Position numbers and translations under genes: made by a program. A stretch of DNA of 64,000 nucleotides from contig JBBMNZ010000027.1 in the NCBI GenBank assembly GCA_037954325.1, forward strand, positions 4,629,501 to 4,693,500, written 5' to 3'. Within the stretch, counting starts at the first letter, position 1. Each line of letters begins with the position of its first letter. The stretch comes from Fistularia commersonii. Taxonomy: Eukaryota > Chordata > Actinopteri > Syngnathiformes > Fistulariidae. This document shows positions 1-12,258 of the stretch, piece by piece. The notes beneath the pieces are model-generated. The model saw only the letters and a list, made by a program, of their open reading frames with translations, was not told the origin of the DNA and ran no database searches.

Positions 1-156
1 TCAACGAGCTTTATATCAGCAGTGCAAGTGTAACCACCCGACGCCTAATGTGAAATCTATCAAGGCCTCGTTTGGTTAATTTGCATGTAAAGGCAGGAAA
101 GTCACCATAAGTGTATATTCCAGATTCTATTTGTCACCCAGTCTTAAGTCCCGAGG

Positions 157-418
157 TCAGAGTTTCCCCGCGGCTCCGTCGCACACGAACCCGTGCACTT
201 TTCCATGACGTCCCATCATGAAATATTTTGACAGCGCTGCATCCTCAGGAATGCTCGGCCACTTGAGGTGGAGGTAGACCGCAGAGGGCTGCAGACCCTG
301 ACAGGCTTTCCGGGCCGCCTCGCCGTTATTTAGTGCCCCGACCCCCCCACACCCCTCCTCCATCCAAGTCACGATAGAACTGCATTCTGAGGCCACATGT
401 GACCTTGTCGTTCGTTCT
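157..418 (-). CDS. Terminal coding exon of an unrecognised protein-coding gene
   Basis: Read on the minus strand, the segment is open from an AG acceptor at 420-419 to a TGA stop at 159-157 and encodes about 86 residues. Codon choice is strongly G/C-ended, unlike the A+T-rich surroundings. The peptide contains VYLHLKWPSIPEDAALSKYF followed by MMGRHGKVHGFVCDG and ends in AGKL. It has no membrane segment or signal peptide. The C-terminal GKL only loosely resembles a peroxisomal targeting tripeptide. The exon begins with one leftover base that completes the codon split by the upstream exon at 1131-1178, so the two join in frame. I do not recognise the family. No canonical AATAAA is visible on this strand between 157 and the window edge, so the 3' UTR probably runs off the window. 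The splice model and the coding call are inferred. Confidence 0.55.
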
Positions 419-717
419 CTGGATGAAATGTCGTTTAATGTCAGCCTACGTCACCCGGAACTTGTTGTCGAGCAACTTAAATGTGAAGAATTTAATTTTT
501 CCCTTTTTTTCTTTTTTTTTTAAATACCAGTAAGGTTCGTCTTTTTCTGCGCAAGTGAAGTCATTTATCTTCAACATTTGAATTCTCAATTAAAAAGTCG
601 GCAACCGGCCGGGCTTTCGTGTTTCATATCACATTTAGTTTTCTTGTTAATAAAACTTCCGTGTGACATTATGGCTGTGTGGAAGAAGGCCCTCGGAGGG
701 TCACCTGAAGGCCTCCC

Positions 718-719
<2 letters not shown>

Positions 720-755
<36 letters not shown>

Positions 756-794
756 ACACACACACACGCACACACACACGCACACGCACACACA
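720..794. repeat. Interrupted (CA)n microsatellite
   Basis: About 37 CA units broken by GA and CGCA variants. Short histidine/threonine-rich frames across it are artefacts of the repeat. Confidence 0.97.
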
Positions 795-863
795 GGGTGG
801 GTGACCATCAGTTCACCAGCCTGTAACTTCAATCAAAAGCAGGTTTACTTTCAAATATTTCGT

Positions 864-921
864 TATTATAATATAATATAATATAATATAATATAATATA
901 ATATAATATAATATAATATAA
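864..921. repeat. (AATAT)n pentanucleotide microsatellite
   Basis: About eleven near-perfect copies of a five-base all-A/T unit, ending at AAATCCC. It should melt easily and is likely to vary in length. Confidence 0.95.
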
Positions 922-1130
922 ATCCCTCTCATCCACAACCATGAATGTCATTACGTCTTAAAACATTTGAGTCATTATAAATCAATAAGATAAAAACGAT
1001 TCAAGTTTTTTTTTGTTTCCCTAAATAAATGGAATTAACTCACAAAAGTGTAATTTAGTGTCGAGTTAGTCACCTAAAATAACATGTATTATTATAAATA
1101 ATATTATTAGAAGATAGCAAAGAGTAAAAC

Positions 1131-1178
1131 CTGTCAATGTCGGGATTGAAAAGGTTGAAGGCTGCGTACCACGGTGGC
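1131..1178 (-). CDS. 48-bp internal coding exon of the minus-strand gene
   Basis: On the minus strand the segment is preceded by TCTTCCTCTAGTCCTATTGCAG, a good pyrimidine-rich acceptor, and followed by a GTTTTA donor. In one frame it reads PPWYAAFNLFNPDID plus a split AG-A arginine codon. That split codon is completed exactly by the first base of the terminal exon at 418. The other two frames join poorly: one stops inside the exon, the other 17 codons into the next. The aromatic-rich peptide looks like real protein but I cannot name the family. The upstream partner must end with two bases of a codon. No donor of that phase was found in the CpG-rich segment at 1600-1850, so the 5' end is unresolved. 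Confidence 0.5.
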
Positions 1179-1689
1179 CTGCAATAGGACTAGAGGAAGA
1201 CATGATATTTTTTCTCTTACTGATGATGTTCAGAATATTTATGTAACCCCCCCCTTTAATTATTAATGATTATTTTATTCAGCAGAATGAAAGCAACCAG
1301 CTGGCTTCATAAACAAATTGCATATGTTTTGCATGAGAATAATACAATTATAATACAATTAGCATTAGAAAAAAATGGAAAATATCAACAAAAGAAAAAC
1401 GACAACAATAAAACAGACAGGGTTGCTATTATGTATAACAGATACATGTACGCCTTTTGAAATAAGAATATTACATAATTTAAAATGAAATTAGGAATTT
1501 GTAGGAACTGATATTATTAATTGAAAGGTTTTTTTTTTAATTCTTCTGCTGTTACTTTAACGACGCGCCGGAGGAACATTGATAACATTGTAAGTTTGTT
1601 TTTTATATAAATGTATGCATTTTTCTTTATCAAATCCAGCTTCCTCTTCACCGTCATCCCGGTGTCGCCCGGTGTTATCATCCCGGAAT
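1179..1689 (-). other. Unresolved 5' part of the minus-strand gene
   Basis: A+T-rich sequence between the 48-bp exon and the CpG-rich promoter-like segment. A minus-strand open frame covers 1517-1846 and includes ATG codons near 1659 and 1681. Its candidate donors (for example ACG|GTGAAG) are out of phase with the next exon. It may hold the first exon and intron, but no consistent model was found. Confidence 0.3.
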
Positions 1690-1850
1690 TTGTCGCGTTA
1701 ATTGAAAACAGCGCACTTTGGGAGTGGGCGGGCCGCGCTCCCGTCACTTTCCCCGAGCGGTAGGTGGCCCCGCGCGTTTCCCTGGCAACGGTGTTTACGT
1801 GAACGTGAGGTGACGGCAGCGCCGGCAGCCAATCTGCAAGTGACATGAAT
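1690..1850. promoter_or_regulatory. CpG-rich promoter-like segment, probably for the minus-strand gene
   Basis: A short CpG-dense island in an otherwise CpG-poor, A+T-rich neighbourhood. It contains a GC box (GGGCGGG near 1726), an RFX X-box at 1776-1789 and CCAAT at 1829-1833, and no TATA box. These features and its position upstream of the minus-strand exons suggest that gene's promoter, divergent from the plus-strand promoter at 2150-2260. Confidence 0.5.
1776..1789 (-). promoter_or_regulatory. RFX X-box motif
   Basis: On the minus strand the sequence is GTTGCCAGGGAAAC. It departs from the X-box consensus GTTGCCATGGNAAC at one specified position. X-boxes bind RFX factors and are frequent in promoters of ciliary genes. 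A ciliary role for the adjacent gene is therefore possible, but only inferred. Confidence 0.55.
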
Positions 1851-2149
1851 TTGATAGAAACAAAAATAGTCCCCTTCTCGGACCGACCCCGGAGACTATA
1901 GAATTGAGTTAAACCGAATTACATTTTTGTTTTAAATGAAACGAAATATCGCAAGTGGAGCTGTTTAAATCACCTGGGGCGGGTCGATTCCTTGTCAATA
2001 ATTGATTTATTTGATATACACAGAGATTTGGAGCCGCTCAGACCTGAAGTGTTTATAATAATAGCTATTAAATTGCTGCATTTATTCATTCATTTTTAAA
2101 TTTTTTAAAACCGGATAACCTTAATGGTATAATTCTTACATAACTGGGT

Positions 2150-2260
2150 TGTTTGACGTCACTCTTTCTCATTGGCTGATGGCCGGGGGGGATCCATATA
2201 CATCCGGTTGCCGCGCGCACCTGTTTCCCTTCTCACTCACACCTGCGGCACCGGAAGTCA
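2150..2260 (+). promoter_or_regulatory. TATA-less promoter of the plus-strand compact gene
   Basis: Visible elements in order are a perfect palindromic CRE (TGACGTCA, 2154-2161), an inverted CCAAT box (ATTGG, 2171-2175), a CpG-rich GC cluster (2180-2220) and an ETS site (CCGGAAGT, 2251-2258). The set is typical of housekeeping promoters. A pyrimidine stretch at 2221-2240 could be the initiator. The strong splice donor at 2325 supports transcription in the plus direction. Confidence 0.6.
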
Positions 2261-2324
2261 CGGAGGAAAAGTGGGGCTTTTACCGTGACGGAGTGACCGG
2301 AGTTGCCTTTTAATCGACGGAATC
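2240..2324 (+). other. Non-coding first exon (5' UTR)
   Basis: The sequence lies just downstream of the promoter elements, contains no ATG, and ends GGAATC|GTGAGT, a near-ideal donor (intron starts 2325). The transcription start is approximate. It is proposed to splice to 2954. Confidence 0.5.
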
Positions 2325-2435
2325 GTGAGTCTTTAAATATTTATTTCAATGTGCTCAAAGCAAGTGACAAAAATGTGACATATAAACGTGTAAATAATCC
2401 TTGAATTAAACCGTGATCTCGTGGCATAAGCGTGG

Positions 2436-2437
<2 letters not shown>

Positions 2438-2522
<85 letters not shown>

Positions 2523-2642
2523 ACACGCACGCACATGCGCACACGCACACACACATGCGCGCGCGTACGCGTATATGTATGTATGTATGTATGTGTGCAT
2601 GCATGTATGTATGTATGTATGTATGTGTGTATATATATATGA
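2438..2642. repeat. Compound microsatellite: (GT)n, then CA/CG, (GTAT)n and (TA)n
   Basis: About 41 perfect GT units are followed immediately by ACACACGCAC-type sequence, then GCGCGCGTACGCGTA, GTAT repeats and a short TA run. The GT block directly abutting a CA block can fold back on itself. The whole tract alternates purine and pyrimidine, which favours Z-DNA. It lies in the proposed first intron, about 110 bp past the donor. Confidence 0.97.
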
Positions 2643-2953
2643 GATTAATAAAACAGTGCAAATGCAGGAATCATTGATGCAAAGGTTTTTGTGAAAGCTC
2701 GGCCACCCCAGTTAACGTCACATGGCAGAGTTTCTGCAGTCCCTTGTGAACACCGGATTAGAGAGTCCACTTAGATTGTCTTTTCCCTAATTCTCTACTC
2801 CTTTTTTTTGTCACATTGAAATAGACGTGCCTTCTTTGCCAAATTTGGCTGCTTTTGGCAACTGATTCCGGACAGGGAATGAACAGTTATAATAATAACG
2901 AAAAAAAGTGAATAGATTTGTAAAATTCTTTCTGGTTTATTCTGTGATCATAG

Positions 2954-3710
2954 GAACCACCACATCATTTGAGATGAAGGACAGCAGTGGGGAGGATTTG
3001 GCAGGTTCAGAGCTTTTACAAATACCAAACTGTCCAAGTGCGGTTAGCACTTGCAGAGGAAAATATTCTGTAATTTTAATACCTGCTCACATTAGATGGG
3101 AATTTCAGGAAGGTGAAAAATTACATTTTAAAACAAGGAAGAAAAGGAAAAATAAGGTCAGAAATAAGATGCACAGAGGGGAAGTGAAGATCTGACCGCA
3201 ACCTCCATTAATGTTGTTACATAACTGATAAATGATGTCACTATAAGGAAAATGATCAATTTGATTAGGACTTATATTACTATATTCTAAAATCTGCATT
3301 TTATGCAGTTCCTCAATGATAATCCTCCCTTTTTCATGATAGATATGCCGACCTATGTTATTGAAATTTATCAGGCATTAAACACTGTAGCTCTGGTCTG
3401 TGGTACATTTTGCTATTGAAATTAATTTAAGCTATTTTAGTGGAATGCTTTCTGATAAGGTTTCACACTTTTTTGTTTATATTTATTCTCATAGGAATAA
3501 AACAATGTCGATATGCTCGTGCAAAGTCTTGTACAACGGGATGGATTAAATGTATTTCCTTAAATCTGATATACCTAGATTTTTTTCATATTTTTAAAAG
3601 CATATTTTATTCAAAAGAAAACACTGAATGTTTTGATTTGTTTTTTATTTTTGTTTCTAGCTATGCTTGAATTTGTCAGAGATGTCCACTTAAAAATAAT
3701 TAAGCAATGA
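2954..3710 (+). CDS. Proposed four-exon coding region of a 65-residue microprotein
   Basis: Proposed coding exons are 2954-3004 (ATG at 2974), 3343-3402, 3495-3551 and 3661-3710 (TGA at 3708). Every intron interrupts a codon after its first base, so all junctions are in phase. Acceptors are strong, with pyrimidine tracts ending ATCATAG, CATGATAG, CTCATAG and TTTCTAG. Donors GTTCAG, GTACAT and GTATTT are weaker. CTGAT branch-point-like motifs lie in the last two introns. The ATG has G at -3, and no earlier in-frame ATG exists if the first exon is 2240-2324. The peptide starts MKDSSGEDLAD, then MPTYVIEIYQALNTVALVC, then a basic cysteine-containing stretch (RYARAKSC), and ends FVRDVHLKIIKQ. It has one moderately hydrophobic helix-like stretch and no clear signal peptide. 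I do not recognise the family. The model is inferred from splice signals; exon boundaries may be wrong. Confidence 0.42.
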
Positions 3711-3725
3711 GAAATTTGTTCCTCA

Positions 3726-3731
3726 AATAAA
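3726..3731 (+). terminator. Polyadenylation signal AATAAA
   Basis: A canonical AATAAA lies 16 bases after the proposed stop codon, followed within 20 bases by TGTTGATTCCCGTGG, a plausible downstream element. It closes the compact plus-strand gene at about 3745-3755. Confidence 0.45.
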
Positions 3732-3749
3732 TCCTGTTGATTCCCGTGG

Positions 3750-4565
3750 CATAGATCTGAATTTTATTTGAAGATGCATTTTCTCAACATGCACCCGGAG
3801 GACAAAGAATCTTTGAAGGAGAAATTGTCTTGGCACAAAGGGGTCATGGGTTCTGCTCACTGATCGCCTTCAGTCCTGAATCAGTGACAATCAGTGCGTA
3901 TTATAAAACAATATATTGCGATCCATTCCATTATTTACATTAAAGGATGAAAAACACATGAATATTTCCTTCAGGGTCCTCATTGGCACTTAGCTGTACC
4001 ACCCTTGTCTGCCGTCTTTGCTCGGGACATTCGGTCTGTCCCACATAGAGACTGGGAGCCGGTTTGTTGCCCCACCCTGCAGCCATGCACACACACCTCC
4101 CCAAGCTGGTCCTTCATTGTGTGTCTGATGCAGGGAGAGACATCAATAATAAGAGCTGAAGCAGAAACCACAGTTGAGAAGACAAAAGAGCGATGCAGGC
4201 CACAGTTGGCAATGCTGCAGGTTAGCTCCTTTGATTCTGCCTTGATGGCAGTTTGATGGGTGCAGATGGGGCAACATTGGTTTGTACGTATGTGTTTACA
4301 GAATATGTTTGGTGTTTACGCATAGCCCACCAATCCTTTTTTTTTTTTCTTTTCTTTTTTTTTTCTACTCAAAAGGGGGATTTTCCTGTGGCAGGCAGCT
4401 TCGGAAAAAGCAATTAAGAATTCCCAAACAGCACACCACAATGGGAGATATCATTTGTGCAATGTGTGCTCCGCGTCCCTTGCAGTTTTTGTCAAGAATG
4501 GCTTGGATATTTTTAATCTGCACACAACCGAACCCACCTACAGACAAACCACAAATTGAATGAAC
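3750..4565. other. Intergenic, no gene recognised
   Basis: Mixed-composition unique sequence with poly-T runs near 4340-4370. Short open frames here lack codon bias or family resemblance. Confidence 0.6.
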
Positions 4566-4588
4566 GGGGGTGGGGAGTGGGGGTGGGC
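4566..4588 (+). other. G-quadruplex motif
   Basis: Four G runs of 5, 4, 5 and 3 are separated by loops of 1, 3 and 1 bases. A second motif lies at 4944-4970 (runs of 4, 3, 5 and 3; loops 5, 1 and 6). Both are on the plus strand, within 400 bp. Confidence 0.7.
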
Positions 4589-7500
4589 ATTGTAATTGCC
4601 TATTATGGAGCTCAAACTCCCCTGTTCTGCCATAAACAGCTTTGGTAGTTCACAACTTGATACCCAGTACTCCAGTCGGTTTGAAATTAGGGCATATCCT
4701 CATTGTCTGTGGGAACCCATCGGCAGGCAGCGGTTGGAATCAGTCAGGAATGCTTTGGGAGGGTAACTGGATTCGGTTGTAATGCCCAGCTCTCCACCGC
4801 CGAGCACTAGGGTGGGAAAAAGGCCGAGAGCATTTCCTGAGTGGAGGGGGGTCCAAGTGAAGCATCACACGCATGGGCATTATGTGACAGTGATCCTGCC
4901 AGGTTTTAGCCTATGATCCCACATTAGGGGGGGGACTGCAGTCGGGGAGTGTGGGTGGGGGTGCTGTGGGCGCACTGGACAGTGCCAGTGAAAGAACAAG
5001 AAAAAGGACCAGGAGGAGCTGGATGGAGGACAACTGAAACATTAATTCTGTTAGTTTTAAAATGTAATCTTTGAAGGAATGGCTTGATGAAGGAGAGCGA
5101 CAAGGAAAAAAAATCAGAGTTGCAAAGTGACGCTGCTTCCTACCTGGTTTTATTCATGTCACCCCTCTTTCCCCACTACACACACACACACTTGAACGGG
5201 ATGTTTACTAGAAATAGATGTCTATTGTATGCTGTTTCATTTTCTTTATGGAGATGGTATTAGTTTAGTTTCCAACAAAATACCAAAACCGATTGAACTG
5301 ATTTTTGTAGGTACCTTAAATCAAAGGTTTGAAATTGGTAGGACCCACCCTGACAGAGGGCGTTAATAAATATAGATAATTTGAAAGGGCATATTTCTTC
5401 ACAAAGTCTCGGTTGTGTGGTCTCTGTGTAAGGCAAATATAGTGCTTATGTGTCTGATAAGAATGATGGACCAATGATACTCTTTTGGTCATTTTGCAAT
5501 CAGTAGAAATAAAAATACTTTAGATCATTATTCTAAGTAAATTGCTCGCCTTTGAATTGGACTCAGAGTAAAGAACAACACCGGTTTCTCATTTAGTGAA
5601 AAATCATTAAAAACAAAATAAAGGAAACAGTAGTGAAAATCCTCTACAAAACTATTATAATCGAAAACAAACCCATTTAAACAATTCAGCTCTGCATCAT
5701 TTAATGCAATATGGCGTTTTCTTGGAGCTCTTGTTCACAATTACAGTAAACAGTCACCTGGATGACTTAGACACCAAAAACCATCTGTATCTGATTTACA
5801 GCAGATATCACATGCACATGGCACCATCAGATGATATTTTGTTATTTGTAAATTGATTTGGTTTTTATGCAATACAGATTGCTGACACTTTTTTGTGAAA
5901 ATGTGTTTTGTAAGCGCGCGTGCGCTGGCAGCTTCGCGAAGTTAATTTCTGCAAAACTTTATCAAAAGCCCCTCATAGTCATAACAATGTATTTTGCAAT
6001 TATTCCAAAGTATTTGAATTTGTAGTCAACGTTTTCCACACACTTATTGCCCAAGAAATTGTGTGTAAGAATAATTTTGATCCCTTCAACACTTCAGATT
6101 TTGTGCTTTTTGTTATGACATTGGCGGGAGTGAGATTATGCTGGTGATAACAAGTGTCCGTCTACATGTTGCTCAGTCAATCGATATTTGCATCTTATGT
6201 GAGTCAGTAGCTGGTGAGCATAAAAATATTTTGGCTTGATTGTGTATTAATATATTGCCTCTCTATTTCTGGTGCTGGCAGCCAGACATGGCTGCTGTTG
6301 CCTTGTGTAAATGTTGTGATGATCCTGGGAGGAATTTCAACCTATAGTTGTCAAAGGGCTTTTTATTTCCACCTGCTACCGGCCTGTTTCCGTTGGTCTG
6401 CTCTATAACAATGGTACTGGGAAAACTGTGCAATGTGATTGATGTTGGACTGTTTTCGGTCCTTCTTCAGATTGGGGCCTAAGAGGAAGTGGCTATTCCT
6501 CCCCTCCGCCTCCACTACCCTGCAGTAATGCACTGCTGAAGTGGGCAAAGTGCTGATCAGGACTTTCTAACACATCCAATTTTAACAAAGTGCCAATCAA
6601 CCCAAAGGACAAGTTGGCAGGCGCATATAAACAGGGTTTTATGTCTCATAAGCCAATTTACTGAATGAATTTACGGCACACAACTGAAGAGCTTTATCCC
6701 CTCCGACTCGTCTCCAGCCAACACTGTTTTTCTTTTCCTGTCTGAGGGCTCTGGTAGGTGAAAAGAGATACAGGCTCATCACGAATACATTCTTTCCATT
6801 TGGCAAAAGCACAGAGTAGCAAAGAAGGTAATCTATCAACCAAATTGCAGGTGTCCTTCTCCTTCTCTATTTCTAACTGTGTTTCTCTTTCTCCTTCCTC
6901 TAGACTGGAGTGGGCAGGCGTGTGGCTTTGGCCACAGGAAGCTTTGAATTCTTTGGAGAATGGGAGATGTCTTATGGGGAGACATACTGGCCCCCCACCC
7001 ACACACTCACCACCCCAAAATGACCCCTGACCCGTTCATGTGTTTATATCAGACCGTGGAAGTGAGAAATAGTGATGAGTCACTCTGGCTGTGTGTTTAC
7101 ACTCTGGAGTCACGCAAGGAAGGAAATCAGCCACGGTCTGCTACAAGTGGCGAGGTGAGAGAGAATAGCTGCAGTCCCCCAGCGCTGCAGAGATTTACCT
7201 CTCTGAGCCAGAATTTATTTCACGTCATCTCCGCTACAAAGACTTTCGACCAACAGAAAGCAGTAACATTTCAGGCGCGGACTGTGGTAGTCAGAGGGAA
7301 ATGTATATTTCAATTAATTTCTGCTGCATACTTTTTAAAAGCCTTCTCAAATCAGTGAATAGGACGTCTCGTCTGATAAAATGTATATGTTGCTTTCAAA
7401 TTGACTTCCGAAATCTAACAAGATAAGAACTATACACCAAAACCTCCAAAGAAGAGTCAAATATTAAGTAATATCATGTCAGGAATTCATCCCTACTGAC

Positions 7501-8587
7501 CCACAAAGCTGTTTTAAAACTACCAAAGATAAAAATTAAGTGACCCACGATAAAGGTGTTTCAAAATGATATGTAATTGAAGATAAATTTGCATGTAAGC
7601 TTAGATATATGCACACAAACAGAGACTTATATTATTGTTTATATCAACGACAGAAAATGTATCGTCAAATTGACATTTAATCATTTTCCAAAATGAAACC
7701 TGCCAAATGTCCCCTTTAGTTGTTTCACTTACTTTGTATCAAATTAGAATATAAGAAAATGATTTTGAAGAGATCCTCAGGATGATACCAGTTGTAAAAG
7801 TGGTCGATTTTAAATAAAATGTCTGAAAGCAGATTTGCACCTTTTGAATTCTTTGCTTCAACAGCTTGTCATCATTTCTCTGCCTAATTCAGAAAATGTG
7901 AAGAATTAAATGGCTTTCGTGGATTTGATCAGAAGTGTTCTGTAAGGTGTGTTTACTGTGGCTGAGATGAACGTTTCAATCAGTGTCATCGCCCTTAACG
8001 CAACTATTGTTTTCAAGAGACCGATGTACTTACTGCACTTATACTTGGTAAATAAACACAACACTATTTTTTTCCGTCATTATGCTGGTGCAAGTAACTT
8101 CATTGCTGACTGTAATGAGTATCCTGTTACACACCCCCGTACACACACACACAGCCACAATGAAAGAGTCAAAAGTTCTCATTTTGGTCGATCTTTACTG
8201 AATTGTAAGTCTTGTCGGGGGTTTGATTGATAGTTGTGTTTATCACCATATTATTAAGTAATCAGTCTCACCACAGCTGGGTCTGAAGCTCCTTAATTCC
8301 AGCTAAAGCACACAGCTTCATGCTAATTAAAGGTTTGGTCAAAATGTTTATTTTTGTGAATTTTTAAAATACAGTTGACTGTGTTTCATGAGAGCACGAT
8401 CATTGTTGTATTTGTAGCTGCTCTGGAACATTTAGTCGCAACCCTTGGCGGTGTGTTTTCATCTTAATCATTGTTTAAGGAGAAAATCATGTTTTCGAGA
8501 CATGCATGGGGAGCATAAATCTCTCGCTTGTCATACACGAGGGTAGACCGTTAAGTGAAATAATGATCTTGATATATATGGATGAAA
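4589..8587. other. Gene-free unique sequence
   Basis: A+T-rich unique DNA. Beyond the second G-run motif at 4944-4970 there is only a short CA run near 5178 and occasional complex stretches (6700-7350). No exon with convincing acceptor, frame and donor was seen; open frames up to 132 codons show no family resemblance. Confidence 0.6.
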
Positions 8588-8621
8588 CGGCGGGAGCACC
8601 TAGCCCGTGCTCCCCGCGCCG
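8588..8621. other. Stable GC-rich hairpin
   Basis: GGGAGCAC at 8592-8599 pairs perfectly with GTGCTCCC at 8607-8614 around a 7-base loop. An outer CGGC/GCCG pair (8588-8591 and 8618-8621) extends it past a 3-base bulge. It sits at the edge of a complex, possibly regulatory stretch. Confidence 0.8.
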
Positions 8622-8990
8622 TATCAGCAGAGGTTTCTTCTCGCTTTGTTAATAGAGCCCATGGCGGGCTGCGTTTGTGTATCAACGAAGTAAACATAGT
8701 CACGGCAAAGTGGACGTGCCGCTGAGTGTGTCCTGACCGGAGACAGAGAGCACTGTGGCACTGCTCTTATTGAGACACTGGCAGCTTTATAGAAGCAGGG
8801 TTAATGTAATGAATGGCCATTTGGTAACGGGCCATGTACAGTATTGCGGAGCGGGGAGGGGGCAGCGCTCTTTTGAAAGCCCCCGCTCGAGCCGTCGCTA
8901 TGGGCAATTTCATTCAGGAATCAATCGTGTGGCAGATGTTTCCAGTTGTCGCAGGCTTCCCTTCGCTTCTAAATAAAGACACCCTTATAT
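8622..8990. other. Complex non-repetitive stretch, candidate regulatory element
   Basis: Higher G+C than its surroundings, no simple repeats, no good open frame on either strand, and several CpGs (GAGCGGGGAGG, CTCGAGCCGTCGC). This composition is typical of conserved non-coding elements in gene deserts. Conservation itself could not be tested. Confidence 0.25.
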
Positions 8991-12166
<3,176 letters not shown>

Positions 12167-12258
12167 TGAGTCATCCGTATCTTTAAGAGGTGACTCAGTC
12201 TCCCTGTATTTGACCAGACTGTGACGCAAATCCAGAAATTTCCAAGCTGATATAAAAG
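12167..12258 (+). promoter_or_regulatory. Promoter-like cluster: paired AP-1 sites plus TATA box
   Basis: TGAGTCA at 12167-12173 and its reverse complement TGACTCA at 12191-12197 form an inverted AP-1 pair. A TGACGCAAA motif (near 12221) and a perfect TATAAAAG at 12251-12258 follow in the order and spacing of an inducible promoter. No open frame or donor was found downstream, so it may drive a non-coding transcript, act as an enhancer, or be coincidental. Confidence 0.3.

Larger units (their letters stand above)
419..1130 (-). other. Probable intron between the two minus-strand exons
   Basis: On the minus strand it begins GTTTTA directly after the exon at 1131-1178 and ends ATTTCATCCAG before the terminal exon. 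The polypyrimidine tract is weak. It carries an interrupted CA array and an AATAT pentamer array, both described separately. An additional small exon inside cannot be excluded. Confidence 0.45.

Noticed and set aside
1517..1846. 109-codon minus-strand frame in the CpG-rich segment
   Set aside because: Open because of G+C content; it reads through the X-box and CCAAT box, and its donors are out of phase with the next exon.
2908..3195. 95-codon frame with a signal-peptide-like N-terminus
   Set aside because: It starts at GTG, overlaps the better-supported splice model (exon 2954-3004), and its tail is a lysine/arginine run from A-rich sequence.
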